Shown: piece after piece, positions 1-9,900 of the stretch
Layout: every line of letters starts with the position of its first letter
Position numbering within the stretch: position 1 is the first letter of the stretch
Assembly (NCBI GenBank): GCA_036346225.1
Contig: JARFIW010001176.1
Location: 1,625,884 to 1,689,883 of the forward strand
Origin: Platerodrilus igneus
Taxonomy: Eukaryota > Arthropoda > Insecta > Coleoptera > Lycidae
DNA length: 64,000 nt
Reading direction: 5' to 3'
Position numbers and translations under genes: made by a program
The notes under the pieces: model-generated
Told to the model about the DNA's origin: nothing
Database searches by the model: none
Seen by the model: the letters and a program-made list of their open reading frames with translations, nothing else

Positions 1-375
1 TGCCAATATAACCAATGTCAAAGTGTTTTAAACTCTCAGATGTTCCCTCAAGGTCGATTAAATTTGGATTTCGAGCAGAATGACTACTTGCCGGCGTACC
101 TGTCTTATGCATCTTTTATGGAAAAATACTACCCGAACAAATCGTCAAATAAATGTTTAATGGACTACAACAGGTTTAAGGAATCACCTGTCTTTGTAAT
201 CGACTGTCGTCATCAATTTGAAAGCATCAAGGATGCAACTGTTGATGTAAGAATGGAATTAGAAGCTTCAAGAAATTTTGAACCGTCGATGAAGGCTTAT
301 GCTTTAATTATACATGACTCTATGTTTGAATATAATCCGTTTACGGAAATTGTTAATAGATTTATTCACAATTAA
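1..375 (+). CDS. Polinton double-jelly-roll major capsid protein, C-terminal fragment
   Basis: The reading frame is open from base 1 and ends at TAA 373-375, so only the last 124 codons are visible. An internal ATG at 40 is not the true start. The segment has the end of the second jelly roll as I know it from arthropod Polinton capsid proteins: an asparagine-rich LNSQ stretch, a GRLNLDF strand, a PVFVIDC strand, then a VDVRMELE strand and a final IHDSMFEYNP strand. It would form the hexameric shell units of the particle. No frameshift is seen in this fragment. It is followed by a poly(A) signal at 397-402. Family assignment is from memory of sequence patterns, not from a search. Confidence 0.75.
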   Translation, partial: CQYNQCQSVLNSQMFPQGRLNLDFEQNDYLPAYLSYASFMEKYYPNKSSNKCLMDYNRFKESPVFVIDCRHQFESIKDATVDVRMELEASRNFEPSMKAYALIIHDSMFEYNPFTEIVNRFIHN

Positions 376-396
376 ATATTTTGTATATATATTTTT

Positions 397-402
397 AATA
401 AA
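397..402 (+). terminator. Poly(A) signal after capsid gene
   Basis: AATAAA lies 22 bases after the capsid stop codon, in a T-rich stretch. It fits a cleavage/polyadenylation signal for the capsid transcript. Confidence 0.5.
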
Positions 403-494
403 ATTGTATAAAATCTATGTTGTTTTAATATTAATAAGATTTTTTTGGTGATCCAAGACAGTTTCTCACGTACTCCGGTGTACACCTAAGCACA

Positions 495-570
495 CCTGTG
501 CCCATGCGCACCCCTGCGCGTGCACACCCCTGCCCATGCGCACCCCTGCGCGTGCACACCCCTACCCATG
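495..570. repeat. 32-bp GC-rich tandem repeat upstream of the ATPase
   Basis: About 2.4 copies of a 32-bp unit containing CCCATGCGCACCCCTGCGCG; CCCATG recurs at 501, 533 and 565. The block is far richer in G+C than its surroundings and rich in alternating GCGCGTGCAC. It sits directly upstream of a TATA box and so may be a promoter-proximal element. Confidence 0.85.
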
Positions 571-574
571 CTGG

Positions 575-582
575 TATATAAG
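575..582 (+). promoter_or_regulatory. TATA box for the ATPase gene
   Basis: TATATAAG lies 47 bases before the ATPase ATG at 629 and immediately after the GC-rich tandem repeat. Spacing would put a start site near 605-610, leaving a very short leader. Confidence 0.5.
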
Positions 583-628
583 GGAATATTATTTTCAATT
601 TGAATCAGTTTAAACTTATATTTGAAAG

Positions 629-1498
629 ATGTACACCAAGGAATCTTTAGAGACAGCAGTTAGTGAAATACAAAAGGGTATAAGTGTTAACTCTGCAAGT
701 AGGTTATATGGTATACCCAGAAGAACGTTAAGCAGGCATTTAGATCTCCGTAAACCTCAAAAGAAGAATGGTGCTCCTAGGTCGGAAAATGTGAGAGACA
801 TGGGTGATGCTATACAAGAAGTTAAAATACCTATACAGAATTATGATAACTTTGCTATTGCTAGTGCAAGAGAGGATGGTAAACATGGTTCATTGTTCCC
901 GTCTAACATACGAGCTATCTTCGCGGGACCATCGAGTTGTGGAAAAACTAATGCTCTAATATCTCTGATCTTGCACGAGAATGGACTTAGATTCCAAAAT
1001 GTCTATGTATTTTCGAAGAGTTTATATCAACCGAAATACGAATTGTTAAGAAACGTTTTTACACCATTAAAAGAAGAAATTGGTTACCATGAGTTTGAAA
1101 ATTACGATGATTTGATCGAACCCGGAGATACCAAAGAAGATTCAATTATGGTTTTCGATGATATACCTGCAAACGAGCAAAGCAAAATCACTCAATTTTT
1201 CTCGTTCGGCCGACATAAAGCAATAGATTCGTTCTATCTATGTCAAACTTACGCTAGTGCCTTAAAACATAGACTCAGAGATAACGCTAATGTAATAGCA
1301 TTATGGAAACAGGATGATACAAACCTTCGCCATATCTTTTCGGATCATATAAGTGGTGACATGGCATATCCGAAATTTAAAGAAATGTGTTTACAGTGTT
1401 GGGGTGACTCAAAACATAATTTTATAACTGTTGTGAAAGATTTTGATTTGGATAATGGTCGGTATCGGAAGAATTTCGACGAGTATATAAATATTTGA
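629..1498 (+). CDS. Polinton packaging ATPase (FtsK/HerA type) with N-terminal psq helix-turn-helix
   Basis: This 289-codon ORF is intact from ATG to TGA. Residues 1-42 look like a pipsqueak-type helix-turn-helix: repeated hydrophobic heptads, then SASRLYGIPRRTLSRH as turn and recognition helix. After a lysine-rich linker, residues 96-108 hold the Walker A motif (GPSSCGKT at 100-107), and residues 172-179 hold the Walker B motif with DD. An FFSFGRHK/CQTYA stretch near 190-209 matches the sensor region of A32-like viral packaging ATPases. Such enzymes drive DNA into preformed capsids. The HTH suggests that this version recognises DNA directly. It is preceded by a TATA box. It is the only complete, undamaged gene of the element. 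Confidence 0.88.
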   Translation: MYTKESLETAVSEIQKGISVNSASRLYGIPRRTLSRHLDLRKPQKKNGAPRSENVRDMGDAIQEVKIPIQNYDNFAIASAREDGKHGSLFPSNIRAIFAGPSSCGKTNALISLILHENGLRFQNVYVFSKSLYQPKYELLRNVFTPLKEEIGYHEFENYDDLIEPGDTKEDSIMVFDDIPANEQSKITQFFSFGRHKAIDSFYLCQTYASALKHRLRDNANVIALWKQDDTNLRHIFSDHISGDMAYPKFKEMCLQCWGDSKHNFITVVKDFDLDNGRYRKNFDEYINI

Positions 1499-1535
1499 CA
1501 TTATTCAAAAACAGCTAGTTCTCATCCAAAGTTTC

Positions 1536-2448
1536 ATGATGACGGACGTTAACAATTTTATTGCGAATAAACGCAGTCTTCATCTTATGCAGGATGCTGT
1601 ACGAAAAAGTTTGTAGCGTACAAAAGGAGACGCTACATCTCAGCAAAATTCAAAGAGATGCACAAACAATTGATTGATCCCTTGAAATAACCGCTTCCAA
1701 GTTGCAATCGATCACCGAAAAATTCCACACCTACAACAAAGGTTAAAGTTGAAAACATGGACGTGCCTATAAAGAAAATTAAACAACTCGTTCCAGAAGA
1801 ACCGTTCCATCTTTACTATGCGGATGTGTTAGCTAGAGACGAGGACGAAAATATTGACAAATCAATTTATGGAGTAAAGTATAATGCGGAAACCGATACA
1901 TGGAGTTTGTGGAAAAGTGTATTGGTAATTAACCCGGAAACTAGCGATATAACATTAAATAATGTGATATATCCAGGTACGAAGGGTTTATACAACCTGC
2001 TGGTTTACAAAGACATCAGCCCCGAAGATGGCGATTTCAATTTGCATGAAGATTTGCCGAATTACTTGGAAATGATCAAATCTGCGTCGATTTTGAGAAG
2101 AAAGTTTAACCCATTTGCGGTGCACGATTTAAGCGGGTTCCCAACAAATAACAAAAGTTTAACAAATATGTGCAAAAATATCTCACCGAATTTCGGAGGA
2201 ATCCTGAAAGAAAACAGCCAAAGAGAAGAAAACAGTTCAAGGGAGCGGGTTTAGGCTTTTCTAATCGGTTTTACAAAAGTTTAAATTCAAAACCGGTGCA
2301 ATATGTCTACTGGAATAATGTACATGAACTTGTAGATCGGCTGAGATTGTTGAACGCATCCAACCGAGCTGGAAATACAAGCGAGGAAAACATTAACGAG
2401 ATGGTGTCCATAATAGAAGAGTTGAGAGAAGAAGGTATAATACAGTGA
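1536..2448 (+). pseudogene. Uncharacterised Polinton-associated protein, frameshifted
   Basis: The longest open piece is 1757-2254, followed in another frame by 2170-2448. The second piece carries a conserved C-terminus (YWNNVHELVDRLRLL, ending IIEELREEGIIQ) that belongs with the first. The frames switch near 2163. Upstream, 1536-1745 encodes a basic N-terminal segment beginning MMTDVNNF that is broken by at least two further shifts. The middle holds YGVKY, then a TLNNVIYPGTKGLYNLL segment. I recognise this layout from a family of uncharacterised arthropod proteins linked to Polintons (tentatively the DUF8207 type); the function is unknown. A lysine/arginine-rich patch near 2200-2240 suggests nucleic-acid or core contact. 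Confidence 0.6.
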
Positions 2449-2476
2449 GCTCAGTAAATAATTACATAGTTTTAAA

Positions 2477-2970
2477 ATGCCTATCGACCGCTTCGGACGT
2501 TCAGAGCGTAAAGATGCTGATATTCGGCGCGGTCCTCCAGGTCGAGGATTTGTGCTAACGTTGGATGGTGATGGGTACGATATGCAGCAAAGAAGGTTAG
2601 TGAATTCATCAGACCCGAAAGAAGATGGTGATTGTGTTAATCAGAGGAGTACTATAGTATTCAAGTCTGGAGAAGAAACAATTAGTTTTCGTAAACGAAG
2701 GCTAGTAGATGTAATGGACCCTAAAGAAGATAGTGATTGTGTTAATAAGAAATCTGTAATCAAGCTCGTGAATCAAGCCTTTTCATACTGTCTAAAAGTT
2801 CTGATGATATACAACGTAAAGATAAAGCCTTCAATGCAAGAAACCAGCGTATCGCAATGCTTGCTCAACCAGTTGAGCCATCTGATGCAGTTAATAAACA
2901 ATATGTAAATGAAAAATTGGATAAGCTTGTATCTGACTTTAAAACGTTTATACAGTTTTTATTAATTTGA
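2477..2970 (+). pseudogene. Tail-fibre-like repeat protein of the Polinton, one frameshift
   Basis: The gene starts at ATG 2477 with MPIDRFGRSER. It then has two copies of a motif of the form RRLV..-DPKED.DCVN, at about residues 36-54 and 74-93. A third copy (RIAMLAQPVEPSDAVNKQYV) sits in the next frame at about 2848-2910, so the gene runs on to TGA 2968-2970 after a one-base shift near 2790. This motif resembles the RRL-N-DP-D-AVNKKYV repeats that form trimeric joints in phage and large-virus fibres. That suggests a fibre or spike-like structural protein followed by a coiled-coil tail (EKLDKLVSDFKTF). The role is inferred from the motif only. Confidence 0.6.
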
Positions 2971-3149
2971 CTGCAACTTCCGAGACAAATGAAAAGGAGC
3001 TCAGTCTTGCAATAGCATCGATTTACGAGGCGTCACCAGCAGCTATAAAAAACAAATACTACAAACCAAAGCTTCAGTTTATGTCAAAGGTGCAATTGGA
3101 TAAAGATAACCCTATTAGTTTAGCAACAGTGTTAAGCAAAAATGAGTAA
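2967..3149 (+). CDS. Small hypothetical ORF before the integrase
   Basis: Sixty codons are open up to TAA 3147-3149, which overlaps the integrase ATG at 3142. There is no ATG at its beginning and the frame is closed by a stop at 2940, so the true 5' end has probably been lost to a frameshift. The peptide is hydrophilic with a KNKYYKPK stretch, and I do not recognise it. It may be the remains of a separate small gene or an N-terminal part of the integrase gene. Confidence 0.3.
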   Translation: MTATSETNEKELSLAIASIYEASPAAIKNKYYKPKLQFMSKVQLDKDNPISLATVLSKNE

Positions 3150-4058
3150 AGAAATCATCGTTAAGGAATTATTTAAACCTGCAAGAAAAAATTTTCAGCG
3201 TCGTCATACAAATCTGAAACATGTGAAACGTGATCTTATCCAATCGGACTTGTGCGAAATGCAGCCTTACTCGCGTGTGAACAATGGGTACAAATATATT
3301 ATAATAGCAGTGGACTGTTTCACAAAATATGCTTTAGCTGAACCTTTAAAAATAAAACTGGATCAGAAGTTACAAATGCTATGAAAAAATATTGGACAAA
3401 ATGCTGCAAGGAGAAAATAACTTAAAATCAATCTACAAACGGATTTTGGGAAAGAGTACTACAACCGCTGTTTTAAAAATCTTATGCAAAATATAAGATA
3501 AACCATTACTCTACGTATTCCGCAATCAAAGCTAGTATGGTCGAGCGGTTGATTAGAACAATCAAAACAAATTGTACAGAAGATTTTACTTGCAAGGCAG
3601 TCATAAATGGGTGAATATTTTGCCTAAGGTTATGGAAGAATACAATAATACACCGCATCGGGCTATTAACATGACACCTATGGAGGCAGAAGAACATCCG
3701 GAAAGAATAAAACTTTACACCGCTAACAGCGTTTCTAAAAGTTACAAGTATAAGGTTGGAGACATTGTACGTATATCAAAATATAAAGCAGTATTCGATC
3801 GAGGATTTCACCCAAACTGGAGTACAGAACTATTCAAAATTGTTAAAGTACAAAAACGAGACCGACAACCTATCTGCTACAAGATTTGGAAGGTCGGCCA
3901 ATTCTAGGTGCTTTTACGGCGATGAAATTCAGCTCACAGCAGCACCCGACACGTACTTAGTGGAAAAAGTTTTACGGAAACGGAAGCACGGACGCGAATT
4001 ATTAGTGTCGTGGTTGGGGGATGGTAAAAGTTGGATTAAGAAAACAGACTTGCTTTAG
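3142..4058 (+). pseudogene. Polinton retroviral-type integrase with chromodomain-like tail, frameshifted
   Basis: The gene begins MSKEIIVKELFKPARKNFQR, typical of arthropod Polinton integrases. The DDE core can be read across frames: the first Asp in QSDLCEM (codon at 3247), the second in QTDFGKEY (3442-3444), and the Glu in MVERLIRT (3543-3545). The C-terminal part follows at 3572-3907, with EYNNTPHRAINMTPMEA and an SH3-like GDIVRISKY segment. At about 3955-4058 a chromodomain-like stretch (YLVEKVLRKRKHGRELLVSW) ends the protein. Breaks lie near 3357, 3485, 3550 and 3890, so no full enzyme can be made. The enzyme would insert the excised element into host DNA. Confidence 0.82.
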
Positions 4059-4178
4059 TATCATCCAGATAATTACCTGGATGAAAAAATCATAAAAGGA
4101 GGAGTAAAGTCCCTAAACTGGGTATACGGGGAGATTTGCTTAGAACCCCATTCCCATCTGTGATTTGAAGCAGGAAGC

Positions 4179-4666
4179 ATGTGTTTCATAATCGATTTAC
4201 AAGGATATCAATACAAAACTAGTGATTTCTATTGCAAGGAGATTGCCATTTTGGATGTAGCGAATAATGTAATATGGCATGAGATATTGGACATGGTTGT
4301 GGAGTATAACACCCTAAGCGATGATTTCAAAAGCAAGTTCGGTGGTTAAAGCAAAGAATCCATGGGCTTAGCTGGGATGGACAGTCCACAAGTGGATATA
4401 CAAATGTAGGCGATTTGCTGAAAGAAGTCATACCACCCGATGCTACTATCTATGTTAAAGGCGAACAGAAAAGGCAGTTACTGTCAAAATATTTATCAAA
4501 CAACATTTTAAACATGGAGAGTGTTTTCTTACTTCCAAGGCTCAAAGAATTAAGAAGATTCGGTAATAGGTACAATCACTGTTTAAACCATTGTTTGAAT
4601 AATTTAAGCTGTTCTAAAGAAAACGTATTGGTATTGAAGCATTTTGTTAATGTATTAAAATTTTAA
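4179..4666 (+). pseudogene. Small Polinton-associated protein (DLQG-start family), frameshifted
   Basis: From ATG 4179 the peptide starts MCFIIDLQGYQYKTSDFYCK and runs to a stop at 4347. The conserved continuation (HGLSWDGQ, then IYVKGEQKR) is in another frame that is open to TAA 4664-4666. A one-base shift near 4340 therefore separates two halves of one gene. The C-terminus has an NHCLNH-type His/Cys cluster and ENVLVLKHFV. I recall similar short insect proteins next to Polinton integrases, and their D-x-Q-G start resembles the first motif of DEDD exonuclease folds, but I would not assign an activity. The stop codon overlaps the poly(A) signal. Confidence 0.5.
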
Positions 4667-4670
4667 TAAA
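4665..4670 (+). terminator. Poly(A) signal overlapping the last stop codon
   Basis: AATAAA shares two bases with the TAA at 4664-4666, followed by a TTTTGTG-rich stretch suitable for cleavage. This compact arrangement is typical of small viral genomes. Confidence 0.55.
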
Positions 4671-5724
4671 ATATTTTGTGAGAATTGTTTTTTATTCTAG
4701 CAAAAGCATACCTTTAAAATTTGGAAAAAATATATCTGTAATACAGCGCATTACTTTGGAAAAATTAATGTTTTAAAATACAAAGAACCAATAACCGAAT
4801 ACATAATAATTGGTGTTTGCAAATAAATTCAGTTCTACTTTAATAAAAATGTAAACTTACCTTAAATCTTCCTTCAAAACTTTCCACAAAAGAACTACGC
4901 GAAACGACGGTTTAAAATTTCGAGGGCTTTACACAAAAGCGTGCGAAACTAATAGAATTTTTTCTAATGACACCGCGTTATATACGTTTTGAATCCGTTA
5001 ATTATACTACTAAATGAGGTTTGTATTTTCCGTAAATACGCACTTTTCAGCACCTCGTGGTATTGGTAATCTACAAACAATTATATCTCGATTTGAAATG
5101 CGCGTCATTGAAACATATTCTCAACATAATTAATAGAAAGTCCAAGAAAAGAAATTATAAAACAGTATTCAAATGTTCGTTAAGAAATCTAGAATATTTG
5201 TTGGATTACGAGTTACTTTCAGTACTTAATCTGGTTTATTACATTTTGTTAATTCTGGAATTTAGGTGGTTAATGATGTCATACACAAAATTTCTAATTA
5301 ACATACATGGCTGGTATCTAGCGAAAGTTGTAGCATGCATTTTCAATTACGAATGCATTCTTCTTTCATTACAGGAGAAATTCCATAGATTTCATACCAG
5401 CAAAATGCGCTTTCTTTTAGATATTTAAAACACATTACATTGGACATCAAAAGTCGACCTTGCCATTTCTACATTATTGTTAAGCATGCATTGGAATTTT
5501 TGGATGCGGTAATTTCTTGTTTAAAGTAACTTAGTTAAATAAAGTGTAATTTAAATTGTGATTGTATAGTCAGTTATTGCAATTGAAAACACATTCAGGG
5601 AATAATTTATTTGCTCTATATATTTTACAGTAGCGTTTCCGAACAAAACTTTCTGCTTTTAATTAAATTTCCTTTGTTCCCGGCGGCATGTGTTTACCTC
5701 CACGTGGTGTCGCTGGACGGTAAA

Positions 5725-5747
5725 ACATATTGTTAACAACAATATGT
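5725..5747. repeat. Perfect 10-bp inverted repeat
   Basis: ACATATTGTT and AACAATATGT are separated by AAC. This is a short perfect palindrome, possibly only compositional. Confidence 0.6.
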
Positions 5748-6274
5748 CTTATTGACTGAAAACACGTCTCCTCTTTTTTACATTAATCTCATTTTGTTAC
5801 AGGTCTATTTAAACAACCTATTAATTTCTTTTTTGTTACAGGTTAAACTTTCGGCTACGCACAGGAAATAATGTTTATACTTTGTAAAAATTGTAATAGT
5901 TTATTAAACTGTAAATTGGATAAATAAATTATTAAACTTTTGTGTTCTTAATTTTTTGTGTTGGTTAAAGCATATACCTTGGGTAGCGAAAAAGGTTTTA
6001 AAAAATGGAGTTAAATATATACGAGCAAAAGAGCTTAAAGTATAACTTTGCAGGGCGTGGTCCGATTTCAAATCTGTTTGCAGATTCTACATAAAATTCT
6101 AAGCTAACAAGATGTATCGCATGACTAAAAAAATTTTATAAGAACGCTCAAAAGTCGCTACAGGTAAGAAATCTTAAAATTGGGGTAGCTCCCTTAGGGA
6201 TGGTGCAATCTGAAAAATTCCTAGAAATTTGGGTAGCTGAGAAAATTCTAATATTAATTGATACCAAACAAGAT

Positions 6275-6510
6275 AGGTTTATCTCGAAAGATAAAAAAAT
6301 GGCTAGTCGAAGAAAACTATTTGGTCCAGAATGTTAGCGGTAAAAAATCTTAAAAATAGGTTTATCTCGTGTGTGGAAATGAGGATGCTCATTTATCTCG
6401 AAAGATAAAAATTTAAGATATTTATCTCGAAAGATGAAAAATGGTTAGTCGAAGAAAACTTTTTGGTCCAGATGTGTGTGGAAATGAGGATGCTGGTGGA
6501 AATGAGGCGG
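6275..6510. repeat. Interleaved short direct repeats
   Basis: Three or more copies of TTATCTCGAAAGATAAAA are present. There are also two copies of TAGTCGAAGAAAACT followed by TTTGGTCCAGA (near 6304 and 6448), and two copies of GTGTGTGGAAATGAGGATGCT (near 6370 and 6475). A roughly 145-bp unit appears to have been duplicated imperfectly. Confidence 0.75.
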
Positions 6511-6714
6511 TGGGTTCACTGATTTTCCTCTACTTAAAGACAATTTAAATTTAACTACTATAAGTGATTGAAACTTAAAAACGTTACAGATACAGTTAAC
6601 AAAACGAAATTTTAAAAATTCGAGCTACTGAACTGAAATTCATAGGCGTCTCCAGAAAGAATGGCATTAGTGAGAGGTCAAGTCAGTGGTTTTTATTACT
6701 GGCCCTCTCGTCTT

Positions 6715-6957
6715 GCGACAACGCTGGCACTAGCTGTTGATGAATGGATCGACTACTACGCCCAAGGTCCCGGGTTCGAATCCCGACACGGACCGCTTGA
6801 TGGCGAGCATTTTTCACAAAAATACGCCCTCGTTGGGATGAGAGGTAAAATGGAGGTCCTGTGTGTGAGCGTTGTCACGTACGTTAAAGATGCCTACCTA
6901 GCTTGGAACAGCAAGGGTTTGGCAAAATTCAAAATTATTCAGGTTGAAAAAAACACT
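6715..6957 (+). mobile_element. tRNA-derived SINE, copy 1
   Basis: Shares a tRNA-like head and unique body with the better copy at 29056-29352. The B box GGTTCGAATCC is at 6773-6783, inside AGGTCCCGGGTTCGAATCCC; the A box near 6725 is eroded. The body carries the GATGAGAGGTAAAATGGAGG segment and the CACGTACGTTAAAGATGCC segment. The open frame across it (6661-6960) is a by-product, not a gene. Confidence 0.85.
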
Positions 6958-9900
6958 TAGCTGTATATAATACGGATGGAGATCGACATACCAGAGCTTT
7001 TAAATGTTATAAATCGCCTAAACAGCGTCGTGCGTGATGTAAATCACCCGATAGATGTTCCCTGTAAATCTGTACTAGATCGGAATCTACAAATAAGTCA
7101 GTTACCAGCAATTCTAGGACATAGCTCGAAATTAGGTATATAATTCCATGCACAATGTATATCCTTCGAAAACGAAGACTGTTACAATTGATCTCACTAA
7201 CCTAAAACTGAACGTGTTACAGTATTCGAACGCCTACAAAAAGGAAAAGTAAACTAACCAAAGAAAATTGCCCGCATCGTATGCTGTAACAAAAATGGAA
7301 TCCAAATAATGCCCTACTAGCTAAAAAGTCACAAAATGGGGTGTGTCACAACCAAAAAAGGAAAAGAAAATCTCTAGAGATAAAACTTATTTACAACACC
7401 TTCAATAAATAACATGTTACAAAAGGAAAGGAAACCAACCCGCGTAGGAAACAACATTTGTTCACAACATATTCCGGAGGATATACATATTACAACAATC
7501 GACTCAAAAATAATATTTACCCTTTTTTAATTATTTTCTAATTTTCTACTTCAATTCTATCATGTATTTCGATTTTCGAGTGTAAAAGAATTTCCAAATT
7601 TAGTTTGACCAATGAGCGTGCTAATTTTTGGGTACCACAAGAAATGAGTTGAAATTTCTCGCGATTCTTTGGTTTGTTCTGTTTTCAGCTCGTGTACTTT
7701 GATATAGTCAACTGCAATTCTTTAGTTTGTTCTGTGTTGAGCTCGGGCATGGTGATATAATCAACAGAATACTCATATTACGGTGAAAAGAACACACGAA
7801 ATGTTGGATTTAATTACGTACGAACGAAAATATTTCCATTCAGGGACGGCACGTAACAAACGTAATAACAAGCGGAGTTTTGTCATGAATTCGACTTTAA
7901 GTAGTATTTAATGAATTAATATAGGTTCCTTGCATTACGTTTCCATTTGTCCGTTGACCAATCAGAATGTAGGAATAGTTTGAATAGTCATATTCTATTT
8001 TTCAACAGAAAAGTTAGTTGAAGTTGAACAATTTTCATCTGTTTCTCTGTTGACTTTGTGAATGAGTACACAAGTATAAAGTATTAATTATTTACAAAAC
8101 AACTAGAATTTTTTCCTGTATTTTCTGGAATCGTAGTCTGTTAGCATCGTACTCCGACACATGTTCATGCTTTGCTACAATGGTTTGGAAAAACCATGAA
8201 TTCGTATTTATTTACTTCAGATTTATTTAACCTATATATTGCTCTGAAGCTTTGGGTCTGTTGACTCGAACACCATCGTTGGACGTCATAAATTCTCTGA
8301 ATTTTCCCTGTGCTGCTCGGCTGAATCGCTAATCCAAGCCCCAATGTCGGAACATCATATTGTTGTGTACTCTACCTGTGTAATAACTCCAACGATGCCA
8401 CGGCTGCTCTGCTGCTTATACCTAAAAATACTACCCTACTATTCTACCAAAGAAAACTCGACTACAGAAATTCACCACGGTTTATTCAGACAGAAAATTC
8501 AACACAAAAATTTTTATCAACAGTAAATTACATCCATTCTCGGTTTTGAAATAGTTCATTTTCTATCAAATATTTTCAAAATAACATTTTGTCTATAAAA
8601 AAAACAATTTAAAGTAATAGGGCTTAACCATAAACCTTACGTTATCCTGGTTTAATACGAGTTCATAGTGAAACCTTTTAAATACTGGTACTAAATTTTG
8701 CACTGCAAATTAGCCAAAAGTCTCTCTTACCTTGTACATAACCAAATATTATAAAAATTATTTTATGAATATTAATTCCTACATACATTTGTCAAATAAT
8801 AAATCATCAACATTCAATAGGTAACTCTTTAGTCCACAGAGTTTATAAAAATATACCCATAAGGCACAAAAATGTCATAACACACCAAATAAACACATAA
8901 AAGCAATGGTTCACAAAAATCTGTTACCTGGAATGCACCACCGCATCTGGATCTGCAATCAAACTATCGATGACGTTGCCCTCATCAATGACTGCACGTT
9001 CTGGAGCCACCTCCAAGTTGAATCACACCATCCGTGACGGCGATCTGCTACTCAATTCTCTCAAACTAATTTTCGGTACATCCAACTCCTCCAATTACTC
9101 TACTGGTATATTTACCATAGATAAACCACCAAATCAATCGATCAATAAACTCTGTTCCATATGTGTGCAGGCCTTGCACTAATAACCAAATTATAAAGCA
9201 GTCTGTACTTACATTACTTGCACAAGCTTCGCATTTTTCCAAATCTATTTCAACAATTTGTCAGACTGTTAGTACAATATTACACCCGCTTGTGTAAGTT
9301 GTTATCAAATTTAAATACTAAAATCACTAGTTAAGAACCAACAGTAATTTTATTCACCAATACTAGTGTACGCGTCGATGACCACGATTATATAGTCAAA
9401 TCTGCCCCCTTACACTTGAAATTTTCTGTAAATACAACGATACAAGCAAACCAGCCTTCTTGGTAATTTTTCTCAATGGTCATAACATTTCTCAAAACCT
9501 CACACCAACAATTTTCAACTGCCACTCAATTCTCACACCTTTTTGTAACTTTTCTATCCGAACACCAACCGTCTTCGAATTCTTGAAATTTTGAACGTTC
9601 TTTGAGAATATTTACACACACTAAAAATGATGCAAAATTACCTTCTAATCTTACTTTAAAATTGTCAGTTGCTACACTAGAGTATTGGATATCGTCTACA
9701 ATTTTTAATGAGTTGTATTTGCATGAGTAAACCTGCAATAACTTATTACCTGACTTATCTAATCAATTTTAACCTACAAATTACATAGAAATATATATTT
9801 TTTGCTATGATAACGCTGCACGCCGATGTAATTAACGTTCAGTTTCCTACTACCCGCCACCGCTCTCTGTCTCTAAACAATCTAAAATTTAAATATGCCT

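Larger units (their letters stand above)
1..4670 (+). mobile_element. Polinton/Maverick (adintovirus-like) element, right-hand part
   Basis: Seven consecutive plus-strand coding units form a Polinton gene set: capsid C-terminus, FtsK/HerA-type packaging ATPase, an uncharacterised Polinton-associated protein, a fibre-like protein, a short ORF, a retroviral-type integrase, and a small protein ending on a poly(A) signal. Known Polintons are 15-20-kb self-synthesising DNA transposons or endogenous viruses that also carry DNA polymerase B and a cysteine protease. Those would lie left of the window. I could not identify the right terminal inverted repeat, so the true end may lie some way beyond 4670. 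Most genes carry single-base frameshifts, so this is an old copy that cannot move by itself. Confidence 0.88.
4671..6714. other. No recognisable gene; Polinton flank or terminal region
   Basis: AT-rich sequence with no supported gene. A 124-codon open stretch at 5057-5428 begins with GTG, has no ATG start and no familiar motif; I treat it as chance. The right end of the Polinton must lie in or after this stretch, but I saw no inverted repeat partner. Confidence 0.5.

Noticed and set aside
5057..5428. 124-codon open frame
   Set aside because: Starts at GTG, no ATG, leucine-rich AT-driven composition, no known motif; likely chance, though it is the longest unexplained frame near the Polinton end.
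6661..6960. 99-codon open frame
   Set aside because: It runs through the SINE; the same codons recur at 29140-29350, so it is repeat sequence.
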